37,190 nt of DNA from Bacillota bacterium (lineage in GTDB: Bacteria; Bacillota_I; Bacilli_A; Izemoplasmatales; Hujiaoplasmataceae): assembly GCA_003245625.1 (NCBI GenBank), contig QKCT01000053.1:1-37190 (forward strand), written 5' to 3'. How positions within the stretch are numbered: position 1 is the first letter of the stretch; the number at the start of each line of letters is the position of its first letter. Below are positions 28,001 through 35,522 of this stretch, piece after piece. The notes below the pieces were generated by a model that was given only the letters and a program-made list of their open reading frames with translations, was not told the origin of the DNA and did not search any database. The translations under genes were made by a program, and so were the position numbers.

Positions 28001-28957
28001 AGAATCTAGATAAGGACTATTTAAAACGACTCCAGCCGCATCCGCGAAGATTTCGATTTCAGCACGGAAAGCAATTTGTTCGTCTTGATAATTCATCGAA
28101 AGAACCTCATCAAATAAATAGAGGTTCAATGCCATTTGTTCGCCAGTGTATTCACTCGTCATGGTAATTTGATTTTGTGTTGTGACGATAATATTCGAGT
28201 TAAAGGAATCAACTGCTTCTGTTATCATAGAAACTGCATCTTCTACTTCTGGTGTTAAAGCGTTATCTAGAATACTTCCGGTTAAAATTAAAGAACTCGT
28301 TGGCGCATCAAATTCTTGTGTATAGACAATTTGATTCATTTGAGTTGGTGTATTTTGAGGCATAACAGAAACTAGACTATCAGCGATACTTAACAAACCA
28401 CCAAAGATAATCAAAGAGACATAGAGGCTCATAGCTCCTGACAATAGACCAAATACAGCTCCTAAACCACGGTTTTTAGAACGATATTTGTCGGTTTTCT
28501 TTTTGCTCGGAAAAATGATTAATTTCACGATCCACAGAATCAAACGATATAACACTTGGATTACCGTGAAATAGAGGATCATATAAACCACTTTAAGAAC
28601 AAACAAAGCAAGCGAGGTTGCGAATTCCAGTAAATGAACGTTGTCCACTGCTGAACCGAGCATATCTCCTAAAAACTGGTTTAATAAAATAGGCAGCGCT
28701 TGCGACAACTGAGTTACTCCAGATAGATCTGAAGAAACATTTGCCAAAAGGCCACCTAAGAAAGGCATATTGAAAGACCATAACGTGTTGATGACGGTGT
28801 CGAGTGTTAGAAAAAAGAAGCCGTAGAAAATCAATGTCACCACAAAGCCCCACATTGCATTCTTCAATCCCTTTGCGAAGCCAACCAAAAGGCCGATTCC
28901 CAACATGGAAAAGAAGGCGATGTTAAAATATAAGGCAAAATCAAGATTTGTAGGCAT
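22085..28957 (-). CDS. Giant CvpA-like membrane protein with about 20 degenerate tandem repeats (paralog 2)
   Basis: N-terminal multi-TM segment with GFAKGLKNAMWG and KNRGLGAVFGLLSGAMSLYVSLIIFGG; about 20 S-I-x-x-ATIS-type motifs. Confidence 0.85.
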   Translation of the reverse strand: MPTNLDFALYFNIAFFSMLGIGLLVGFAKGLKNAMWGFVVTLIFYGFFFLTLDTVINTLWSFNMPFLGGLLANVSSDLSGVTQLSQALPILLNQFLGDMLGSAVDNVHLLEFATSLALFVLKVVYMILYFTVIQVLYRLILWIVKLIIFPSKKKTDKYRSKNRGLGAVFGLLSGAMSLYVSLIIFGGLLSIADSLVSVMPQNTPTQMNQIVYTQEFDAPTSSLILTGSILDNALTPEVEDAVSMITEAVDSFNSNIIVTTQNQITMTSEYTGEQMALNLYLFDEVLSMNYQDEQIAFRAEIEIFADAAGVVLNSPYLDSQNLSDITGDDIRDVFSALSDSNLFTNLIPLAVEIGYEKFEVANLDINMDDIYNIDWDIEIMQLGEIAAQTFDIINAAGILVDGVDMATVQLDGDAVSDLFDAISESQIVNLAAYIALEPLMEEQLASIAPYVTVPDDIVWEDEFQAIGAFAGAVLNTDLSYGDISEQNVTNILTALADIDFELLLDSKIITSAMINILSGSTPTDVSFLNVPDGIEWYDTVVDGVTVYGELHNILIAVNALADSLSTLNITDFAEFGISDLASLDLTTINSIFESKILVATITDYVLNLDLGEDYTIIIPDSAMEDGYLRKTELQNIVTAVSMLLDNLACDIGDTECEAIGFDFMKVLTLSEANIVTLLTPDILAATVGNILYEMGTSTGTEATTLTIPGSALSTIYVDTVAQQVVSRDEIRYAFLAISTLGITDINDVSVDASILTNLGTEADPTVLDTTKSATLFASNILKATITQYLMSVTDEGSDTSVVIVPYEDPDGVSIRQIDSVDGVTVMITETELSNILAGVLALDIQDFTTLDTINLNDILDNVSTLLNSAILHATVSDMLLGMDDVVVIPTHDLEGNAIRITTGPVDHETTYIAKLELENAIKALQVLEISDINNVSIDVTILNNLGTEADPTILDDAKKTDLFASTIINATLSKYILDLTAADDPFIIVPYKDQDDTIVRETSAYDSTEFISEEELTNLLQAVLVLNLQDFDSMSTLDLTTLFDNIDTLLDSSILHASISKQLLELTDVVTIPMNKQDTTPLRITTDLNGNTNEFIDRTELIATIDALNVLGINDIENVTIDVSILNNLGTDADPTVLDTTKSDTLFASSILCATLSHYIIDIAEPVDPLADPFMVVPFIGLDASNAEWTVRTVDVADGTEYIHKDELTNVFRAILKLELQDFDSVESFSLETIIANSDVLLDSVIFHATISKQLSDLGSELITIPQNKQNGDPLKITTTDGTHSTEFIDRVELEATLDALDVLEMLDISSVSVDVGILTRLATADDATVLDTTKSDTLFASSIMTATISKFMIDFNSDADPLIFVPQTTETGDAVRNVDLADGTEYITQTELTNVLKAILALDISNFDAVESLSMTTIIDNRVVLLDSAIMQATISKQIIDLSGDAIVIPEQEEDDSTYVLIAAEANIGQAIQYIARDQIDALLDVLVVLEITDINSFSGTIDLTLLNKVGAIDTMVASAIIQATISKQIFDVVDDPLATTDLIVPYQTDDESAPVDLRITAGDTVLTELIKASEIKDLLEAFVAMDMTSIDSIGDSISLTKLADNAVTVFESYIIQATVSSQILNISAVITPSLEDDDLTPVKTTTGILGNMTDFISKAELKEFVEAATVFVTAEGGSVDDFDGSMDLSILNDPVKRTTLLESSIMQATMSDQIFNMGGDLRIPVRDVNDVLVHVTTTDLDEYLTLDEINHLLDALSVLGILGDLANYNGQVSIGDLFESVDPTNYDTNRSTLLSSAIMHATVTDQIQSLDPGVGTRTVIIPINGMSAEAVKLYTAVSLDYYIDKTEISHLLDALDLLGFSGDISTFGGTLDISSLDSDTKRTTVLSSAIVHATISKQLLDLSDDVLIVPMYTEDGEIAANLLQQTPDVETFIIKNEIKAILEAFTEMGYGNLTSGMPSSLDSTKFFENPNLYLASSSIQATLSQKLFDINDSETIMIFPDYDIRTIPDTQLVIEQTDVTYILKAELLLLLAAMDEMDLTNFDTVSITPTSMQNKDYTIITDSAIMQATISNKILAGATDETAPVSGKLIVPTYFYEVIQVETVNNNWIERTELVHLMAAFSEFGLTSFDSIDASSFNTLTGTQIDTITTSGSMHTTIDYMLQSNANISASIPALAMDTYLYVGYSMVTPDEIRSFILATNVVAGPGDSITNITFDVSVITGLNASERDIVLDSMIVRNMLTDELETMMLADDPFDTYWPANSDYENSDPLTFLTEAGINNVLAHYSL
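22090..27480 (-). repeat. Degenerate protein-coding tandem repeat region, paralog 2
   Basis: Motifs include NSAILHATVSDML, DSSILHASISKQL, DSVIFHATISKQL, DSAIMQATISKQI, ASAIIQATISKQI, ESSIMQATMSDQI, SSAIMHATVTDQI, SSAIVHATISKQL, DSAIMQATISNKI. Confidence 0.88.
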
Positions 28958-29113
28958 AGTATCCCCCCATATATGAAATGTTATGATAATATATTATACT
29001 TGATATAACTTTGAAATAAAACAAAAAAGACAATTTTTTCGCATGTTTCAAACATTTCAAGGAAAAATACCAATAAACTATAGTATAATAAACGTATAAA
29101 AAGATGGTGATAT

Positions 29114-30004
29114 ATGATGAGATGGAAGCAATTGATGATTAGTTTGTTTCTGCTGGTATTTATGTTCTTTCTGGTAAGTTGCGATTTCGTAATTACCTTT
29201 GGACAACAAGAAACAACTACTACAACCAATACTAATCTACCGACTCTAGTTAATGGAACAATTACATTTGAAGATGACGAATACTCCCATTTAGGTGTGT
29301 TTTCTTCTCCTACTTATTCTTTAACCGATATCGATGAGTATAACGATGTTCTGCTTGCAACACAGGAACATATTCGACATACTAACATCGAGGTTTATAC
29401 CTCTTTAACAGAAGAACGATATACCTTCCCTTGGTCCGATAATTCTTCTACTTATCAAGTTGCATCTTCCACTGGATCTGGTTTTGTATTTATGGAAGAT
29501 GATATTTATTACTATGCCATCACCAATTATCATGTAATCGATCCCGATGAGTATACTGCTACTTACAATATCATGGCTTACGGTGACAGCATCTACTATG
29601 AAGCAGAATTAGTTGCCGGAGATAAAAACCTGGATTTAGCAGTATTACGGTTTGAAAAACTTGGTCGTGACGAAGTAGAAATCATGGATATTTATACGAG
29701 ATTGTACTATAAGTTCAATCCTGGAGAGATGGTTTTAGCAGTTGGAAACCCACTGGAGCTTGTCAATAATGTTACCTTCGGTGAATTCATATCGATGGAA
29801 GAAATCGAAAATGTGGATTACCGCGTAATTTATCATAACGCAGCGATCCACGAAGGATCCAGTGGAGGTGCGTTAGTCGATGTAGATGGACACTTAATCG
29901 GAGTCAACACTTGGGGTGTTGACGCAACAGAATCGTATTCTTTTTCCATTCCAAACTACATTGTCTATCTATTTTTAATCAATTACGGTGTTATTGAATC
30001 ATAA
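29114..30004 (+). CDS. Trypsin-like (S1C/DegP-type) serine protease lipoprotein
   Basis: Lipobox LVSC; GSGFVF, TNYHVID (His), DLAVLRFE (Asp), HEGSSGGALVDVDGHLIGVNTWG (Ser). Confidence 0.9.
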   Translation: MMRWKQLMISLFLLVFMFFLVSCDFVITFGQQETTTTTNTNLPTLVNGTITFEDDEYSHLGVFSSPTYSLTDIDEYNDVLLATQEHIRHTNIEVYTSLTEERYTFPWSDNSSTYQVASSTGSGFVFMEDDIYYYAITNYHVIDPDEYTATYNIMAYGDSIYYEAELVAGDKNLDLAVLRFEKLGRDEVEIMDIYTRLYYKFNPGEMVLAVGNPLELVNNVTFGEFISMEEIENVDYRVIYHNAAIHEGSSGGALVDVDGHLIGVNTWGVDATESYSFSIPNYIVYLFLINYGVIES

Positions 30005-30009
30005 ATAAA

Positions 30010-30030
30010 GGGCTCATTTGAGCCCTTTTT
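30010..30030. terminator. Terminator hairpin between convergent protease and GH2 genes
   Basis: GGGCTCA-tt-TGAGCCC followed by T-run on the plus strand; contains the GH2 stop codon. Confidence 0.8.
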
Positions 30031-32416
30031 CTTTTATTACATTGAAGGAAATCATGATATCAGGATACAGATCCGATTGAATCGTAAGCGTTGCTTCACC
30101 GTCTAATCCTGTAGTTTTCACATACACGCCGACACTTCCTCCGATAAGAGAAAGGTTTGATGGACCAATAACCTCCAAATGCTTTGATGTTGAAACTCGA
30201 AAAGCCAGATTGGAATAGGTCGATTCACTGCCATACTCATCTTTGAGTTCGACCACAATTCTAGCTACATCGTAGGTTTCATCATGGTATAGTACATCGG
30301 TATTAGAAGTGGCGCTTAACCATAGATTTTTGGTGTGACCACGCGAGGTGCTTACCACGAGTTCCTCATCGATATACCCTTCTAATTTCCAGATAACTGG
30401 TGCATTGCTTTGTAATGCGATATGCTCTTCGAACAATTGGAAGATTTGTGGGTAGGTTAGTTTTTTTCTTGCCATCATCAATCCAAAAGGGATTTTATCT
30501 TTCAAAGGCATGTTAAACCCATTTTGTTTGAAACTATTTAGAAGCCTGGTTATTGTTTTTGCCTGCTTCTGAGGGAAAATGCCTTGTTCAACCAAAAGAT
30601 TGCCAATCAAATCATCGATAAAAATCGGTGGATGCGGGAGATTCGGATATAGAGATTCTTCCGGGTAATACTCTCCTACAAAAGAATCGTTTTTATAAAG
30701 TTTTACAGAATCACAGTTGGTAAAAACAACAACTTCAGGGAGTTTAAACTCGCTATGATCGCCAGACATCATATTAGAGGCAACATAAATCATTGGTTCT
30801 TGATTGGTTTGGGATTGATATGCATAACTCGCATATTTTGGAATTCGAAACATATCCATTACCCCATGATAACAGATTCGATCATTGGATCCAAATTGGA
30901 TATGTGTATTGTAGTCCGCCATGCACCAGCCGATGGCTCCGCTGACTCGTTTGTAGGAAAACGCTGAATCGAGAACATTAAGGTGACGAAGTGCATGGTC
31001 TACACGACGCTCTTCGGTATCAAACTTTTTCGTTGGGAACATATGACCGTTATGCTCGGTAACCAAGTAAGGAACATATCCTTTTGTTACTTTGTCTGGG
31101 GCTTCCAACCCTTGATTATAGCCATTGTGATAAAAGTCGTTATAGGTATAAATATCTTCGAGTAATTCGCTCTTTTTTTGATTTCGGATCCCGCATGTTT
31201 GTCTGGTGGGATCGAGTTCTCTTGCGAGCTCATTGGTTTTTTGGTAAAAATCATGATCGTCGATCGATTCGTTGATTCGAACCCCCCACGTGACAATACT
31301 TGGATGATTAAAGTGCGCCTGAATCATCGCTTCGATGTTTTGATACGTTAACTCTTTAAAATGCTCATCTCCGATGTATTGCCAACCAGGAATTTCTTCC
31401 AAAACTAGCAATCCGATTTCATCACAACGTCTTAAAAAGTGTTCGCTTTGCATATAATGTGAAGTCCGAACAATATTACAACCATATTGTTTTAAGAGAT
31501 CGGCATCGAGTTCTTGCATGCTTTTCGGCATTGCATACCCAACATAGGGGTATGATTGATGCCGATTTAAACCGATCAATTTCAAAGGCTGATTGTTTAA
31601 CAAGAATCCTTCCGTCGTAAAGGACGCTGTTCGAAATCCTATCGTTGTTCGCTGTGTGTCCCATACTTCTTCTTGGTTTAAGATGCATACTTCCAAAGTA
31701 TATAGTTTTGGGGCATCCACGCTCCAACGTTCTATCTTCGTGACCAAAAGATTATAGTAATTCTCTTCTTGAATCACCTCATCAAAACGATGATTCAATA
31801 CTTCCCTCTCCCCATCATAGATGCGGATAAGGACATCGAAATCCGCTTTCGAAGGATTCTCTAATCCCAAACGAAATTGAAGAATCATTTCATCCAGCAA
31901 AAGGTATGATCCTTCTTCATAAGATACCTGCAATGTTTGGATATAGGTTTTGGGGTAAACTAGTAATGTAACTTCTCGGTAGATACCAGAAAAAGCCAAA
32001 TAATCGACTAAATTGCCAAAGGGTGGTATCTCTTTGATTTCTGTGGAATCTACGATGACTTGAAGGAGATTATCTCCCTCTTTTGCCTGATTTGTAATAT
32101 CCACTTGAAACGGAGTATATCCACCTTCATGAATCATCAATAATTCTTTATTCCAATAGATTTTAGCGACATTCATAACTGCTTCAAAACGGATAAAAAG
32201 ACGTTGGTTTAACATCTCTTCTGTTATCAGAATCGTCTTTGTATATGTTCCAATATATTGATAGGTTTCTTCATCGAAATAGTGATATGGAAGTTCCTTC
32301 ATCGTATGTGGAATAGCAATCAGTTCTGAATTTTGAGGTTGTGTTTGGCCGATATAATCACTCGAAAAATCGGGTGTAAACCACCAATCAAAATTTAAAG
32401 GTATTCTTTGTCTCAT
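30014..32416 (-). CDS. Glycoside hydrolase family 2 (beta-galactosidase-like)
   Basis: GLNRHQSYPYVGYA, RTSHYMQSEHFLRRCDEIGLLVLEEIPGW, HPSIVTWGVRINES (acid/base), YLVTEHNGHMFP (nucleophile). Confidence 0.9.
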   Translation of the reverse strand: MRQRIPLNFDWWFTPDFSSDYIGQTQPQNSELIAIPHTMKELPYHYFDEETYQYIGTYTKTILITEEMLNQRLFIRFEAVMNVAKIYWNKELLMIHEGGYTPFQVDITNQAKEGDNLLQVIVDSTEIKEIPPFGNLVDYLAFSGIYREVTLLVYPKTYIQTLQVSYEEGSYLLLDEMILQFRLGLENPSKADFDVLIRIYDGEREVLNHRFDEVIQEENYYNLLVTKIERWSVDAPKLYTLEVCILNQEEVWDTQRTTIGFRTASFTTEGFLLNNQPLKLIGLNRHQSYPYVGYAMPKSMQELDADLLKQYGCNIVRTSHYMQSEHFLRRCDEIGLLVLEEIPGWQYIGDEHFKELTYQNIEAMIQAHFNHPSIVTWGVRINESIDDHDFYQKTNELARELDPTRQTCGIRNQKKSELLEDIYTYNDFYHNGYNQGLEAPDKVTKGYVPYLVTEHNGHMFPTKKFDTEERRVDHALRHLNVLDSAFSYKRVSGAIGWCMADYNTHIQFGSNDRICYHGVMDMFRIPKYASYAYQSQTNQEPMIYVASNMMSGDHSEFKLPEVVVFTNCDSVKLYKNDSFVGEYYPEESLYPNLPHPPIFIDDLIGNLLVEQGIFPQKQAKTITRLLNSFKQNGFNMPLKDKIPFGLMMARKKLTYPQIFQLFEEHIALQSNAPVIWKLEGYIDEELVVSTSRGHTKNLWLSATSNTDVLYHDETYDVARIVVELKDEYGSESTYSNLAFRVSTSKHLEVIGPSNLSLIGGSVGVYVKTTGLDGEATLTIQSDLYPDIMISFNVIKEKGLK

Positions 32417-34773
32417 TGAGGTCCCTCCAATGCCTGAAAATGATACATACGACTACCAAAATCACCCATTAGTCGGACGTTCTCGTTGATTCCTGAGCCA
32501 ATGAAATTTTGTTTTGGCACAAATCCTTGATTCACTAAAATATCCCCAGCAATTTGGACGGATTGCGATTCTGTTTCATATAAATAACGATTCTTCAAAA
32601 TATGAAAGAGAATGCCATTGTGATTCAGATGAATTGGTAATGCATGTTTGATTAGATATCCGAACTTTTCTAAATTAAAGTATTGCTTTCTACTTTCCAC
32701 TTGATAGGTTCGATTTGGATCCAACATATAGGTCTCAATTTTCTCCAAACCCGAATTAGCTGTTTGCAGGGTCATAAATGTTCCTAATATCGCTTCTGAC
32801 TTATCCTTGGAGACAACTAGAAGATCCATATGGTTCGAATCGAAAGGATTGCGCATACGATAGAAGGTGCCAAATTGAAATAAGGACCGATATTTCTTAT
32901 AATACGCTATTTGCTTTTGGATAACCTTGGTTTCGAATGGGGTCAATTTGGTGATATCGAACTCGTAACCTAAAAGGCCAAATGCACTAATATTAAAACG
33001 CGTCTCAAGGGGCGTCTTTCGAGTGGCTTGAGCAGATGGAGAATCGGAAACATGTGCCCCCATCACAGATTGCGGATAAAGATAGCTAGTCCCATATTGT
33101 ATCAGTTGTCGATGGTACCCATCGGTGTTATCAGACGTCCATATTTGTGGCATATACTGCAACATCGCCATATCAAAACGATTTCCGCCGGATGCACAGG
33201 ATTCGAATAGTATTTTTGGGTATTTAGAAGTCAGTGTTTCAAGAATTCGATACAAACCAAGTTGATATAGATGCGATAGTTTTCCTTGCGAAGAAGCGAA
33301 CAACGAATTGGAATACATATCGGTAAAATTGCGATTCATATCCCATTTTATATAAGTGATATTGGCAGAATCAAGGACGTTTGACAAGACTTCGATGAGA
33401 TAGTCTTGTACTTCGGTTTTCGATAAATCTAAAATCAGTTGATTGCGACCGAAAGAAGGATCTATGTTTGGGTGTCGAATAACCCAATCCGGATGATTTC
33501 GATACAAATCGCTGTCAGGATTGACCATCTCTGGTTCCACCCATATTCCAAAATCCAAGCCAATCTGATTGATCCTTTTTGCAAGACCAGAGATTCCTAA
33601 TGGAATCTTTTTTTTGTTTACGTACCAATCTCCTAACCCTTTGGTATCATCATTTCGATTACCGAACCAACCATCATCCAAAACAAAAAGTTCGATTCCC
33701 AAATTTTTGGCTCTTTTCGCCAATTTTAGCAATGTACTTTGCTTGAAATCGAACATCGTTGCTTCCCAGTTATTATATAAAACCGGACGCTGTGTTTCCA
33801 ACCAGTCCGGTTTGATAATATGTTGTTTGATCGCTTCATGAAAGTGCTGACTGAGTTCGTTGAACCCTTGATTAGAAAATGTCAACAAGACCTCAGGAGT
33901 CAAAAATTCTTCTTCTGGTTTCAATTCCCAGTAGAAATCAAAGGAATTAATCCCCATTTGCACTCGTAATAGGTCATATGGAGTTTTTTCGAACACTGCT
34001 TCAAAATTCCCAGAATAGACTAAGCCAAAGCCATAACATTTTCCATAACGTTCATTGGTATCATCTTTTGATACCACGACGAACGGATTGTGATCAGAGG
34101 AGGAAACACCTTTTTTTGAATCTATCTTTGTAATCCCCGGACCGAGTTTTCGTTTGTTTATCATTCTTTCGCGAATCCAAGCACCATCAAATGTCGTTAG
34201 TTGATAGTCATCATCGACCAAATCTAAGTTCATGCTTAATGCTTTCTCCAAAAGAATGGTTTGTTTGGATTGATTTCGAATCACCGCTCTTTTAGCGATA
34301 ATATCGGATTCAATAAAGACAGCATAATGTAAGTCAACTTCCAAATGATTCCAAGTATCGACCATGGTAATAACTAACGTTTCTACTTTTTGATTATTTG
34401 CCTTTGTTTGAGGCATTTCATCAAATTCAGGTTTATCAATTATGGTATGACTTCGATAAAGAAATTGAGTTAAACGGGATCCATCTTCTAAACGAATATG
34501 TAACATCGGTTCTCGAAAATCACCTTTTCCATAGGTTGGCACTTCCAAGAATTCTAGATTCAGATTAAATGTTTTATCATTCGCCTCATAAACAACTTGC
34601 CCCCCAACTTCAATTTCATGTTTGATTCGAAGACCTTCCGTCCCTGAATTCAAGTCTAAAATTGCTCCATAATAGAGTGTTGCAAGATGTTTAGTCGGCA
34701 GTACTTTCATGATATAAGAAGTCTGTTTTGTTTGAATATGAAATATGTTTTGTTCTTCGTCAAAGAAAATCAT
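32413..34773 (-). CDS. Alpha-galactosidase, GH36
   Basis: LFVLDDGWFGNRNDDTKGLGDW, FGIWVEPEMVNPDSDLYR, YIKWDMNR (nucleophile), IWTSDNTDG (acid/base). Confidence 0.95.
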   Translation of the reverse strand: MIFFDEEQNIFHIQTKQTSYIMKVLPTKHLATLYYGAILDLNSGTEGLRIKHEIEVGGQVVYEANDKTFNLNLEFLEVPTYGKGDFREPMLHIRLEDGSRLTQFLYRSHTIIDKPEFDEMPQTKANNQKVETLVITMVDTWNHLEVDLHYAVFIESDIIAKRAVIRNQSKQTILLEKALSMNLDLVDDDYQLTTFDGAWIRERMINKRKLGPGITKIDSKKGVSSSDHNPFVVVSKDDTNERYGKCYGFGLVYSGNFEAVFEKTPYDLLRVQMGINSFDFYWELKPEEEFLTPEVLLTFSNQGFNELSQHFHEAIKQHIIKPDWLETQRPVLYNNWEATMFDFKQSTLLKLAKRAKNLGIELFVLDDGWFGNRNDDTKGLGDWYVNKKKIPLGISGLAKRINQIGLDFGIWVEPEMVNPDSDLYRNHPDWVIRHPNIDPSFGRNQLILDLSKTEVQDYLIEVLSNVLDSANITYIKWDMNRNFTDMYSNSLFASSQGKLSHLYQLGLYRILETLTSKYPKILFESCASGGNRFDMAMLQYMPQIWTSDNTDGYHRQLIQYGTSYLYPQSVMGAHVSDSPSAQATRKTPLETRFNISAFGLLGYEFDITKLTPFETKVIQKQIAYYKKYRSLFQFGTFYRMRNPFDSNHMDLLVVSKDKSEAILGTFMTLQTANSGLEKIETYMLDPNRTYQVESRKQYFNLEKFGYLIKHALPIHLNHNGILFHILKNRYLYETESQSVQIAGDILVNQGFVPKQNFIGSGINENVRLMGDFGSRMYHFQALEGPQ

Positions 34774-35519
34774 TGATTTTGTGCATCTCCTTCTTCGATG
34801 ATGTATAGCAAATAAGTTTTGAAATAAGGTCTGACTACGAAAAAGGTCAGAATAAAGATATAAATCATTTGTAAAACTACCGATAACAGAATTAACATTG
34901 TCGGGCTAAATGCATATCCATAATAAATCTCTTGAAACAAAATACCCGATAAGTATGCTGGAGAAATGATTAAAACATATTGAAATACATTAGGAATCAA
35001 TCCATTGGCATAAAAGAAAGGGATTAAACTAAACAAAATGATGTATCCTATATAGCTGATGGACATAATCTGTGAAGACTTTGCGATGATAGCCAATGTT
35101 GTCCCAACGATAATGTGCATGACACTTGCCAAGAGATATATCAACAAGAAGAGTGGGATACTAATCGTCATATGAAGCAAAAAGACCATTACTAATGTTA
35201 AGAAGAGAAACGGTATCAGCATTAAAATCAAAGCACTCGTCGTTTTCGCTAAAATCAGCTGTAAAGAGGTTAATTCACCAATCGCTTGAGGTGTCAGAGA
35301 ACGCTCTTCTTTTTCGATGAAAAAATTCGTCGAGAACACAATGACAGGCAAAATAAAGACGGTCGTAAAGATGAATATCAACGGATCAATTCCTGGAAGA
35401 AAAGCCATCGCTCCTGAAAATAAAATCGATAAGGCAATCATGATTTGTAAAATATTATATTTTAAGTAATTACGAAAATCGTTTCTGATAATCGATTGAA
35501 ATTGCTTCATGGTTCTCAC
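34770..35519 (-). CDS. ABC-2-type permease-like membrane protein
   Basis: Six predicted TM segments; ABC-2-like loop 'FFIEKEERSLTPQAIGELTSLQLILAKTTSALILM'. Confidence 0.7.
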   Translation of the reverse strand: MRTMKQFQSIIRNDFRNYLKYNILQIMIALSILFSGAMAFLPGIDPLIFIFTTVFILPVIVFSTNFFIEKEERSLTPQAIGELTSLQLILAKTTSALILMLIPFLFLTLVMVFLLHMTISIPLFLLIYLLASVMHIIVGTTLAIIAKSSQIMSISYIGYIILFSLIPFFYANGLIPNVFQYVLIISPAYLSGILFQEIYYGYAFSPTMLILLSVVLQMIYIFILTFFVVRPYFKTYLLYIIEEGDAQNQ

Positions 35520-35522
35520 CCC

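Noticed and set aside
18238-28957. Repeat units as canonical EF-hand/dockerin calcium-binding repeats
   Set aside because: Acidic and helix-like, but no consistent DxDxDG loop
31476-31727. Internal ORFs overlapping the GH2 and GH36 genes
   Set aside because: Alternate-frame shadows of well-supported glycosidase genes
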